A stretch of DNA of 40,921 nucleotides from JBFFXF01 sp041569895 (lineage in GTDB: Bacteria > Planctomycetota > UBA8108 > JACQVS01): the NCBI GenBank assembly GCA_041569895.1, contig JBFFXF010000025.1, positions 1 to 40,921 on the forward strand. The letters run 5' to 3'. This document shows, in pieces, positions 1-8,424 of the stretch. Positions within the stretch are counted from its first letter, which is position 1, and the number at the start of each line of letters is the position of its first letter. A program made the translations under genes and the position numbers. The notes under the pieces are model-generated. The model ran no database searches. It worked only from the letters and a program-made list of their open reading frames with translations, and was not told the DNA's origin.

Positions 1-1676
<1,676 letters not shown>

Positions 1677-1726
1677 CCCGCGCTCCGCAGATGCGAGGGC
1701 GTGGCCGACGGACGACGAGAACGGGA

Positions 1727-1762
1727 ACGCAGATTACGCAGATTGTGCAGATTACGCAGATT
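1727..1762. repeat. Four tandem 9-bp units, consensus ACGCAGATT
   Basis: Units lie at 1727-1735, 1736-1744, 1745-1753 (GTGCAGATT) and 1754-1762. The block is between dnaE2 and the next gene, is much richer in A/T than its surroundings, and is not part of a supported coding frame. Function is unknown; slippage-prone satellite DNA is the simplest reading. Confidence 0.9.
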
Positions 1763-1803
1763 GAGCCATCAACCGGTGTCGAGTTCGGGCCTCTGATCTC
1801 TGA

Positions 1804-1890
1804 TCGGAGTCGGAATCGGAATCGGAATCGGTCATCGGAATCGGAATCGGCCATCGGAATCGGCCATCGGTATCGGAGTCGGTCATCGGA
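1804..1890. repeat. Tandem hexamer block, consensus (TCGGAA)n with CATCGG variants
   Basis: About fourteen six-base units related to TCGGAA, with interspersed TCGGTC, TCGGCC and TCGGAG variants, fill this stretch between dnaE2 and the kinase gene. It sits directly before a second hexamer block (1914-1958) built on GGGAAC, and the two may share an origin. Each unit has only GG runs, so at most weak two-tetrad quadruplexes are expected here. Confidence 0.88.
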
Positions 1891-1913
1891 CTCCAATACC
1901 AGAGCCCTCGAGG

Positions 1914-1958
1914 ACGGGAACGGGCACGGGAACGGGAACGGGTACGGGAACGGGTACG
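1914..1958 (+). repeat. (GGGNAC)n array, seven GGG runs at 6-base period
   Basis: GGG runs start at 1916, 1922, 1928, 1934, 1940, 1946 and 1952, separated by AAC, CAC or TAC. This satisfies the G3-N3 pattern for G-quadruplexes several times over. The G-rich strand is the sense strand of the kinase gene starting at 2039. It lies just upstream of the putative -10 box (2026-2031), so any effect here would be on DNA rather than on the mRNA leader. Confidence 0.92.
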
Positions 1959-2025
1959 TTTTTGCAACGATGGGATCGGAGTCGGCCGTCGCGCAGGCTC
2001 TTCTGGTTCCACTCGCGACCCGTGA

Positions 2026-2031
2026 TATAAT
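2026..2031 (+). promoter_or_regulatory. -10 element TATAAT, 7 bases before the kinase start codon
   Basis: A perfect TATAAT ends seven bases before ATG 2039, which puts the expected transcription start on or next to the A of the start codon (leaderless mRNA). No convincing -35 hexamer is seen 16-18 bases upstream. TATAAT is rare by chance in DNA this GC-rich. Confidence 0.6.
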
Positions 2032-2038
2032 TCCCCGA

Positions 2039-3724
2039 ATGGTCACCAGCACCCCGCTTCTCAGTCTGCACGTCGACGTCGCGTGCGGCTCCGCGCTCTG
2101 CGACTCCGAGGAGGGGCGCGAGTTCTGGCAGCGCCGGCTCGCCTTCTTCGGACAGGTCGGACTCGCGCTCTGCGTCGCGCTCTACCTCCTCCTCAACCTC
2201 TTCTGGACGCTCGGCGGCCACCAGCCCTGGACGTGGTGGGTCTCGCGAGCCTCGAACCAGATCCACCTCGGGTGCTGTCTCGTCTTCCTCGTCGTCTATC
2301 TGGTCTGCCGCGTCCGGCGGCCCCTCGGCCGGCTCGTGCTGTCGCTCGTCGACGCGGGCAGCATCGTGCTGGTCGCGGCGGCGATCGGCCTGCTCTACAA
2401 CGCTGACGGCATGACGCGCTTCTCCGACTACCACGGCATCATGTCGATCACGGTGACGCTCTTCATCCGGGCGGTAATCGTGCCGAGCTCGGTCCGGCAG
2501 ACGATCGTCACCAGCTCGCTGGCGGTGGTCCCGGTGCTCGTCGGCTATTACACCGCCCTCGAGGCCCGCGGGATCGTCGTGCCGCCGCCGGAGCAGCTCA
2601 ACCCGGTCGCCGCGGCGGGCCTGTCGGCCCCGCTCGCGACCACCGTCCTCGGGGCCTGGTGCGCGATCGTCGTCGCGGCCTCGACGGTCGCCTCGCGCGT
2701 CATCTACGGTCTGCGCGAGGAGGCCCGCGAGGCGCAGCAGCTCGGGCAGTACACCCTGGAGGGCCGCCTCGGCAAGGGCGGCATGGGCGAGGTCTACAAG
2801 GCGAGTCACGTCCTCCTGCGCCGTCCGACCGCCGTCAAGATCCTGCGACCGGAGCAAGCGGGAGAGAAGAGCATCGCGCGGTTCGAGCGCGAGGTGCAGC
2901 TCACCAGCCGCCTGACGCATCCGAACACCATCGCCATCTACGATTACGGGCGGACACCGGAGAATCTCTTCTACTACGCCATGGAGTACCTCGAGGGCGT
3001 CACCCTCGAGGAGCTCGTCCGCAAGGACGGCGCGCAGCCGCCGGCACGCGTGCTCCACATCCTCGCGCAGGCGTGCGGCTCGCTGGCGGAGGCCCACCGG
3101 ACGGGCCTGATTCACCGCGACATCAAGCCGGCGAACATCTTCCTCTGCGAGCGCGGCGGCACGCACGACGTCGTCAAGGTGCTCGACTTCGGGCTCGTCA
3201 AGAACATCGACCAGCCGGATGACTCCTCGATCAGCGTCGCCAACACCATCAAGGGCTCGCCGCTCTACATGTCGCCGGAGAGCATCCGCACGCCGGATGA
3301 GCTCGACGTGCGCAGCGACATCTACTCGCTCGGCGCCGTCGCGTACTACCTCGTCACCGGAAAGCCGCTCTTCGACTCCAAGAACTTCCTCGAGATCTGC
3401 AGTCTCCACCTGCAGACAGTTCCCGAGAAGCCCTCGGCGCGCGGCGGGCGGTCCGTGCCGGAAGACCTCGAGGGGCTCGTGATGCGCTGCCTCGAGAAGA
3501 ACCCGGATGCGCGGCCCGCGAACGCGCGCGAGCTTCACGAGGCGCTGCGCGCGTGCGCCGACTTCGGCACCTGGACCGAGCGCGACGCGGCCAGCTGGTG
3601 GAAGGAGCATCCCGACGTCATCACGCCTCCCGAGGAGGTCGACGAGAGCCCGATCCCCGTGGCCACCACGGAGAAGCTCTCATCCGCGGCGACGAGGACT
3701 GCGCTGACGACGGGCTTCCGCTGA
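2039..3724 (+). CDS. Membrane-anchored Ser/Thr protein kinase with N-terminal multi-TM domain
   Basis: 561 residues from ATG 2039, a start supported by a TATAAT box seven bases upstream; the frame stays open further upstream through repeats but shows no domain there. Residues about 34-222 hold roughly six hydrophobic membrane segments. Residues 238-510 form a Hanks-type kinase: glycine loop GKGGMGEV (245-252), ATP-binding K267, catalytic HRDIKPAN (H359-R360-D361), DFG (383-385) and SPE in place of APE (412-414). A Pro/Thr-rich tail follows. Most bacterial kinases of this class place the kinase first and the membrane segment after it; here the order is reversed, so the TM block may act as sensor or anchor for a cytoplasmic kinase. 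It phosphorylates Ser/Thr; the substrate is unknown. A redoxin gene follows 48 bases downstream on the same strand. Confidence 0.93.
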   Translation: MVTSTPLLSLHVDVACGSALCDSEEGREFWQRRLAFFGQVGLALCVALYLLLNLFWTLGGHQPWTWWVSRASNQIHLGCCLVFLVVYLVCRVRRPLGRLVLSLVDAGSIVLVAAAIGLLYNADGMTRFSDYHGIMSITVTLFIRAVIVPSSVRQTIVTSSLAVVPVLVGYYTALEARGIVVPPPEQLNPVAAAGLSAPLATTVLGAWCAIVVAASTVASRVIYGLREEAREAQQLGQYTLEGRLGKGGMGEVYKASHVLLRRPTAVKILRPEQAGEKSIARFEREVQLTSRLTHPNTIAIYDYGRTPENLFYYAMEYLEGVTLEELVRKDGAQPPARVLHILAQACGSLAEAHRTGLIHRDIKPANIFLCERGGTHDVVKVLDFGLVKNIDQPDDSSISVANTIKGSPLYMSPESIRTPDELDVRSDIYSLGAVAYYLVTGKPLFDSKNFLEICSLHLQTVPEKPSARGGRSVPEDLEGLVMRCLEKNPDARPANARELHEALRACADFGTWTERDAASWWKEHPDVITPPEEVDESPIPVATTEKLSSAATRTALTTGFR

Positions 3725-3772
3725 GATGCAAGGGGGCGGGAGGGTGTCAGTCCGTCGGCTGGGGGCGAGGCG

Positions 3773-4294
3773 ATGATCGCCTGGCCGAAACCGCGCAGCC
3801 GGCAGCGGACCGCACCGGTGGATTTCACGCTGCGCGATGACGCCGGAGAGGTCGTCACCTACGACGCGGCCTTTCGCGCCGGGCGGAAAACTGTCCTCGT
3901 CTGGTACCGCGGCCACTGGTGAAACTTCTGTCGCTCCCAGTTGGCGAGCTACCAGAAGCTGGTCGATGCGTTCCGGGACCTCGGCACGGAGATCCTCTTC
4001 ATCTCCGCCGACCCGCCCGACGTCACGCGCTGGCTGCGCCGAAAGCTCGGCATCACCTTTCGCCTGATCGCCGACGAGCGCCACGTGACGGCCGATCACT
4101 ACGGCATCCCGATCTCCTACCGCAGCCCGCGACAGGCGGTCTACGCCGACGGATACATCCAGCCGGCCGCGTTCGCCTACCACGGCGACCGCGAGATCCT
4201 CGGCTGGATCCACCGGCCGGCGTTCTGGAACTTCGACGGCGCCACCTTCCGAGCCTCGCCGAGGCGCGTGCTGCGCCGGGTGCGGTCGTCGTGA
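3773..4294 (+). CDS. AhpC/TSA-type redoxin, probable selenoprotein (TGA = Sec at codon 50)
   Basis: Reading from ATG 3773 (GAGG five bases upstream) gives a thioredoxin-fold protein of 173 residues if TGA 3920-3922 is read through. The N-terminal part APVDFTLRDDAGEVV and strand TVLVWYRGHW are typical of the AhpC/TSA superfamily. Next comes U-N-F-C-RSQL, exactly where relatives carry W-C-P-F-C; the TGA replaces the first (catalytic) Cys and the resolving Cys is kept as UXXC. The frame continues without disruption through LGTEILFISADPPDVTRWLRRK and further fold elements to 4294. A hairpin starting 10 bases after the TGA fits bacterial SECIS rules. The product would be a cytosolic thiol/selenol oxidoreductase or peroxidase. 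The alternative is a nonsense mutation or sequencing error (TGC to TGA), but downstream codon use looks intact. Standard gene callers would report only a fragment. Confidence 0.8.
3933..3949 (+). promoter_or_regulatory. SECIS-like hairpin just 3' of the in-frame TGA
   Basis: GCTC (3933-3936) pairs with GAGC (3946-3949), and CC (3937-3938) with GG (3943-3944). A single bulged C lies at 3945, with a four-base apical loop AGTT (3939-3942). Sixteen bases separate the TGA from the loop and a G is within the first two loop bases, both matching the known consensus of bacterial SECIS elements. It would recruit SelB with Sec-tRNA. The stem is short, so this is supportive rather than conclusive. Confidence 0.6.
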
Positions 4295-4324
4295 CGGTGA
4301 CGCCGGTGGCGCCGACTATATGAA

Positions 4325-4546
4325 CTAGGTCCGCGCCTTGCCGCGCGTCCTGGTGATGCTCCACGCGATGATCGCCACGGCAACCACGCCGTAGAACCAT
4401 GGCGAGACCGCCTCCGTGAGCATCAGCAGGGTCTCGACGGGAACGAGGAGCGTGCCGAAGTCCTCGGGAAAGATGACGAAGTACGTGAAGGCGAGCACCA
4501 CGGGAACGACCCAGGCGGCGTGCGATCGGCCGCGCTTACTTGCCAT
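4325..4546 (-). CDS. Small two-TM membrane protein, function unknown
   Basis: 73 residues from ATG 4546, chosen because GGGGAGGG lies about seven bases upstream; a GTG at 4561 would add five residues. A basic N-terminus (MASKRGRSH) is followed by two hydrophobic segments, about residues 11-29 and 51-66, and a basic tail (TRTRGKART). It overlaps the end of the upstream small gene by 11 bases, so translation is probably coupled. No family is recognised. The pair lies downstream of, and co-directional with, the kinase at 4856-7435. Confidence 0.72.
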   Translation of the reverse strand: MASKRGRSHAAWVVPVVLAFTYFVIFPEDFGTLLVPVETLLMLTEAVSPWFYGVVAVAIIAWSITRTRGKART

Positions 4547-4742
4547 CGGAGCCCTCCCCACGGAGGAGCCGCATGTATCCGCACCCGATCGCCCCGAGAA
4601 CGAGCAGGACGACGATCTTCATCAGTATGATGGCCACCGACGCCATCGCCGGGTAGTGTTCGCTCTCCGACGCCAGACCGGCGGCGGCGATCGTCGCCGG
4701 GATGGCCAGGACAAAGAGGATCAGCTCGAAATACCTGTGCAT
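4536..4742 (-). CDS. Small two-TM membrane protein, function unknown
   Basis: 68 residues from ATG 4742, with AAGGGAG as Shine-Dalgarno site. Two membrane segments are seen, about residues 5-24 (FELILFVLAIPATIAAAGLA) and 33-57, joined by a short acidic loop (SESEHYP) and followed by a charged tail. It is encoded between a hexamer repeat array (4763-4799) and the overlapping second small membrane gene. The two proteins may act together because of the overlap, but neither has a recognisable motif. The gap to the upstream kinase gene is 113 bases and is mostly repeat. Confidence 0.75.
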   Translation of the reverse strand: MHRYFELILFVLAIPATIAAAGLASESEHYPAMASVAIILMKIVVLLVLGAIGCGYMRLLRGEGSDGK

Positions 4743-4762
4743 CGGCGCTCCCTTCGGTTCTC

Positions 4763-4799
4763 GTTCCCGTTCCCGTTCCCGTTCCCGCTCCCGTTCCCG
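4763..4799 (-). repeat. (GGGNNC)n array on the minus strand, six G-runs
   Basis: CCC runs on the plus strand start at 4766, 4772, 4778, 4784, 4790 and 4796, so the minus strand reads GGGAAC repeatedly with one GGGAGC. The G-rich strand is the sense strand of the small membrane gene starting at 4742, about 23 bases away, so the array would lie in the mRNA leader or the intercistronic RNA. It meets the G3-N3 quadruplex pattern. Confidence 0.92.
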
Positions 4800-4855
4800 A
4801 CGTCCGGCAACGGGAGCGGCGACGTGTTCGGGGAGGGCCTGTGCGCGTTCCGTCG

Positions 4856-7435
4856 TCACTTCAGGCGGATATCGCAATCCACCCAGGCGTCCTTCATCTC
4901 CTTCGATTCGAAGCCGAGCTTCTGCGCCTCGATGAACTTGTTGCGCGCGTTGATGAGGTCCTGCCGCCGGCGCTTGAGGTAGTAGTAGCAGAGCCCCTGC
5001 ATCGCGTAGGCCTCGCCGAGCAAGGCGTCCTTCTCCTTGTGGAGGCGCGTGAAGAGGTTGAGGCGGGTGATGGCGGCGGTCAGGCTCGGCTCGTAGCGCG
5101 TCTTCCTCGCGAGGACGAAGTAGCTCTTGCCCTGGTGAAACACGAGCTCGTTCCCCGGGCGACGCAGGATCCGATTCGCCTCGTCGATGTCCGCCTCCAT
5201 GCGCGGGCGCTTGGCCTCGTGCGCCGCGCACCGCGCCCGGAGGCTGAGCGCCAGGGCGTGCTTGTTGCGGTCGACCTCGAGACCTGCGTCGATCGAAGCG
5301 AGCGCGAGCTGGATCTGCTTCCCCGCCTCGCGGACGTTGTGGCCATAGCGCGAGGTGCGACGCGATCCCAGGTCGTTCTCGTACTGCTCGAGGAGCACGC
5401 GCGTTTGCTCGAGCCGGAGGTCGAAGAGCGCCGGCCCCTCCGGCTCGGTCTCCCGGGCGCTTCGAGCGAGGACCGTCAGGCTCTCGTTGAACTGCCCGAG
5501 CGCGCTGTGCGAGACCGAGAGCTTGAGGCCGAGGTCGACCTCCGGGCGATCCGCGAAGTGGGTCGCGCCCAGCTCCACGGCCTTCGCCCAGTCGCCCCGG
5601 TCGTACGCCTCCCGGAAGGCGACGAGGTCCTGGCGACGTTTCTCGTCGCTCTCGCGCCGCAGCCGCTCCTCCTCCTCGCGTCGCGGCACGACGACGAAGC
5701 GCTCGTGGAGCTCGAGCGCACGCTTCAGCTCGTCCCCCTCGAGGAGCGTATCGAACGCGCTCCGTGTCTCCTCGAGCACCTCGGCCAGCTCCGCCGCGCG
5801 GTTCTCCGATTCGAGCAGCTCGAGCAACGCGAGGAGGACGCGGCGGTCGACCACCCGCGACGACGTGAAGTCGCGGAGGAGCGCGATCGCCTCGTCCTTG
5901 CGGCCGGCGCTCCAGCGCGCCCTGGCGACCGCGACGTGCAGCTCCGGATCGGTCTCGTAACCGGGCATCATCGCGAGCGCCTGCTCGAGCGCCGCGAGCG
6001 CGACCGCCTCCTGGCCGAGCTCGAGCTGCAGGAAGCCCTTCATGCGGTGCGCGCGATAGCACGCCTCGCGGAGCTCCACGATGTCGCACGAGAGGCTCAC
6101 GGCGCGCTCGCAGAGAACGACCGCGGCCTCGACCCGGCCCTCGTCGCGGAGCTCGGTGGCGCGCTGGATGAGGTCCTCGTGTCGTGAACGCGCCTTGCCG
6201 ACGCGGTCCTCCTCGAGCGCGACCGTCTCCCGGGACGTGTCGCCCGCGGTCGAGCTGCCCCGATCTCCCGCGCTCGCCCCGCCGGAGGTCGACCCGCCGT
6301 CGGAGGAATCGGTCGGGCCCCCGGTCGAGCTCGGGGTGACCGGCTCCGGCAGGGGCGGCGGGGGATCGTCGCGGCCGAAGTAGAGGATGCCGACGATGGC
6401 CAGCGCCACCGCCGCGACACACGCCGCGACCGTGCCGATGCCGAGCGCCGGCACGCCGGAGCTGACACTCCTCCGGACCGCCGCGGACCGGGCGGCTGCG
6501 GGCGCGGAGGGGCGGCCCGCCGCACGCGGGGCGGCCGGTCCCGCGGACGGCGGGGCGAGCACCGCCTCGAGGTCGCGCGCGAACGAAGAGGCGTCGCGGT
6601 AGCGCAGGTCGGGGTTTCGCTGCAGCGCCTTGACGACCACGTCGTTCAATCCGGGGAAGCGCTCCAGGTCATGGTTGAGCTCGATCGGGGCCACCACCGC
6701 GCGGCTCTTCATGTCCTCGTAGATCTCACGCGGGCTCTTGCCGCGGTACGGTCGCGCTCCGGTGAGGCACTGGTACAGGATGACGCCGAGGGCGTAGACG
6801 TCGGTGTAGAAGCCCAGGTCGTGCCCGAGGAGCTGCTCGGGCGGCGTGTAGTGGAAGCTGCCCGCGAACTTCCCCCGCTGGGCGGTCCCCGTGGCGCCCA
6901 CGGCCGTCGCGATGCCGAAATCGAGGATGCGCACGGTCTCGTGGTCGTAGTCGCCCTCGACCATCAGGTTGGCGGGCTTCAGGTCGCGGTGGATGACGCC
7001 CTGCTCGTGGGCCGTCCGGAGCCCGCGCAGGACGCAGAGCGCGAGCCGCACGCTGCGATCGCACGCCAGGCGCTTCTCCTTCTCGAGGATGCTCTTGAGG
7101 GTGACGCCCGGCGAGTAGTCCATGGTGTAGTAGAGCTGGCCCTCGTCGGTGACGCCCACGTCGCGCAGCTGGATGATGTGCCGGTCGACGAGGTGCATCG
7201 CCACCCGGATCTCGTTGAGGAAGTGCTCGCGCGACTTCTCGTTGTCGCTCAGCTTCCGGGAGAGGAGCTTGAGCGCGAGCCGCTCGCCGACCATGCCGGC
7301 GGTGATCTCGACCAGGTAGACGGTCCCGAAGCCACCCTTGCCGAGCCGCCGCAGAACCTTGTACTTGCCCCCGATGATCTGGCCTTCCATGGGCATTCGC
7401 GAGCCACCGCAGACTTCCTCTTGGTGTTCACCCAC
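4856..7435 (-). CDS. Ser/Thr protein kinase with one TM segment and C-terminal helical/TPR-like region
   Basis: 859 residues from GTG 7435; a TAGCAT box six bases before that GTG suggests a leaderless start, while ATG 7396 has no well-placed Shine-Dalgarno site. The kinase domain spans residues 25-290: glycine loop GKGGFGTV, K56, HRDLKPAN (149-156), DFG (172-174), and PPE (198-200) in place of APE. A Pro/Ala linker is followed by a single membrane segment at about 329-353. A Ser/Gly/Thr-rich stretch comes next, then about 450 residues of Glu/Arg-rich helices with TPR-like periodicity (for example GRVEAAVVLCERAV, LGQEAVALAALEQAL). The usual topology would put the kinase in the cytoplasm and the helical repeats outside as a sensing or protein-binding domain. 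The substrate is unknown. Two tiny membrane genes follow downstream. Confidence 0.93.
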   Translation of the reverse strand: MGEHQEEVCGGSRMPMEGQIIGGKYKVLRRLGKGGFGTVYLVEITAGMVGERLALKLLSRKLSDNEKSREHFLNEIRVAMHLVDRHIIQLRDVGVTDEGQLYYTMDYSPGVTLKSILEKEKRLACDRSVRLALCVLRGLRTAHEQGVIHRDLKPANLMVEGDYDHETVRILDFGIATAVGATGTAQRGKFAGSFHYTPPEQLLGHDLGFYTDVYALGVILYQCLTGARPYRGKSPREIYEDMKSRAVVAPIELNHDLERFPGLNDVVVKALQRNPDLRYRDASSFARDLEAVLAPPSAGPAAPRAAGRPSAPAAARSAAVRRSVSSGVPALGIGTVAACVAAVALAIVGILYFGRDDPPPPLPEPVTPSSTGGPTDSSDGGSTSGGASAGDRGSSTAGDTSRETVALEEDRVGKARSRHEDLIQRATELRDEGRVEAAVVLCERAVSLSCDIVELREACYRAHRMKGFLQLELGQEAVALAALEQALAMMPGYETDPELHVAVARARWSAGRKDEAIALLRDFTSSRVVDRRVLLALLELLESENRAAELAEVLEETRSAFDTLLEGDELKRALELHERFVVVPRREEEERLRRESDEKRRQDLVAFREAYDRGDWAKAVELGATHFADRPEVDLGLKLSVSHSALGQFNESLTVLARSARETEPEGPALFDLRLEQTRVLLEQYENDLGSRRTSRYGHNVREAGKQIQLALASIDAGLEVDRNKHALALSLRARCAAHEAKRPRMEADIDEANRILRRPGNELVFHQGKSYFVLARKTRYEPSLTAAITRLNLFTRLHKEKDALLGEAYAMQGLCYYYLKRRRQDLINARNKFIEAQKLGFESKEMKDAWVDCDIRLK

Positions 7436-7440
7436 CGGGC

Positions 7441-7447
7441 TATGCTA
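7441..7447. promoter_or_regulatory. Shared, back-to-back -10 element (TATGCT forward, TAGCAT reverse)
   Basis: The seven bases TATGCTA read as TATGCT on the plus strand, facing the isomerase gene, and as TAGCAT on the minus strand, ending six bases before the kinase GTG at 7435. This one A/T-rich element could initiate transcription in both directions. No strong -35 was found on either side. Confidence 0.45.
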
Positions 7448-7497
7448 TTTTTTCACTGAGGACCGTTCCAGGATATTCCCCTCGGAGGAGGACAGCC

Positions 7498-8424
7498 ATG
7501 GAAAGACCAGCCGACGTCCGGCGCCCATCGCCGGAGATCAGCCGACGAAGTCTCCTGAAGCGCACGGCCGGGCTCGCAGCCGTCGGCGCGCTCGCCGCGG
7601 CGCCCGGTGTCGCGGCCGTCGCCGGTGCGGACGAGGTCAAGCGCGCCGTGAAGCGCGGTCGGATCAAGCAGTCCGTCGTCGCGTGGTGCTTCAGGGACCA
7701 CTGGAGCCTCGAGGAGACGTGCCGCATCGCGCGCGACCTCGGCTGTCGCAGCGTCGAGCTCGTGCCGCCGTCGGACTGGCCGACGCTGAAGCGCTACGGG
7801 CTCGTGTGCGCGATCACCGGCAGCCACGGTTTCATGCGCGGCATGAACAACCCGAAGTACTGGCCGGAGTGCATCGAGAAGATCCGCACGGCGATCGACG
7901 CGTGCGCCGAGCACCGTTTCCCGAGCGTCATCACCTTCACCGGCTTCCGTGAGGACATCCCGGACGACGTCGGTCTCGAGAACTGCGTCAAGGGATACAA
8001 GGAGATCATCGGCCACGCGGAGAAGAAGGGCGTCAACCTCTGCCTGGAGCACCTCAATAGCCGCGTCGACGTCGAGATGAAGGGCCACCCCGGCTATCAG
8101 GGCGACCACGTCGACTACTGCATGGAGATCATCCGACGCGTCGGCTCGCCGCGCATGAAGCTCCTCTTCGACATCTACCACGTGCAGATCATGGACGGCG
8201 ATCTGATCACGCGACTGCGCGAATGCAAGGACGTCATCGGCCATTACCACACGGCGGGGAACCCCGGACGCCGGGAGCTGGACGACAAGCAGGAGATCAA
8301 CTACCCGGCCGTCATGGAGGCGATCGTCGAGACTGGCTACACCGGATACGTCGGTCAGGAGTTCATCCCGACGCGCGACCCGGTCGCGGGTCTCACGGAG
8401 GCGGTCCGGGAGTGCGACGTATGA
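7498..8424 (+). CDS. Tat-exported TIM-barrel protein, hydroxypyruvate isomerase / sugar-phosphate isomerase-epimerase family
   Basis: 308 residues from ATG 7498 with a strong GGAGGAGG site at 7485-7492. The N-terminus has a twin-arginine signal (SRRSLLK at 15-21, then an Ala/Gly-rich hydrophobic stretch), so the protein is exported folded. The rest matches the xylose-isomerase-like TIM barrel: VAWCFRDHWSLEETCRIARDLG, LCLEHLNSR with a metal-type Glu, LLFDIYHVQIMDGD, IGHYHTAGNPGR and YVGQEFIPTRDP. These blocks resemble hydroxypyruvate isomerase, which interconverts hydroxypyruvate and tartronate semialdehyde, but many exported relatives act on unknown sugars. Its stop overlaps the next start (ATGA at 8421), suggesting translational coupling with the cyclase-repeat protein. 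Confidence 0.9.
   Translation: MERPADVRRPSPEISRRSLLKRTAGLAAVGALAAAPGVAAVAGADEVKRAVKRGRIKQSVVAWCFRDHWSLEETCRIARDLGCRSVELVPPSDWPTLKRYGLVCAITGSHGFMRGMNNPKYWPECIEKIRTAIDACAEHRFPSVITFTGFREDIPDDVGLENCVKGYKEIIGHAEKKGVNLCLEHLNSRVDVEMKGHPGYQGDHVDYCMEIIRRVGSPRMKLLFDIYHVQIMDGDLITRLRECKDVIGHYHTAGNPGRRELDDKQEINYPAVMEAIVETGYTGYVGQEFIPTRDPVAGLTEAVRECDV

Noticed and set aside
1804..1958. CRISPR array
   Set aside because: Units are 6 bases with no unique spacers; this is simple tandem repeat DNA.
3941..4294. Independent small gene starting at an internal TTG after the TGA
   Set aside because: It would lack the first beta strand and catalytic position of the redoxin fold; the upstream part in the same frame matches the family.
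4702..4935. Ser-Arg repeat protein encoded by the hexamer array
   Set aside because: The RSRSRS stretch is merely the translation of the repeat; no ribosome site and no conserved part, and it overlaps the kinase end.
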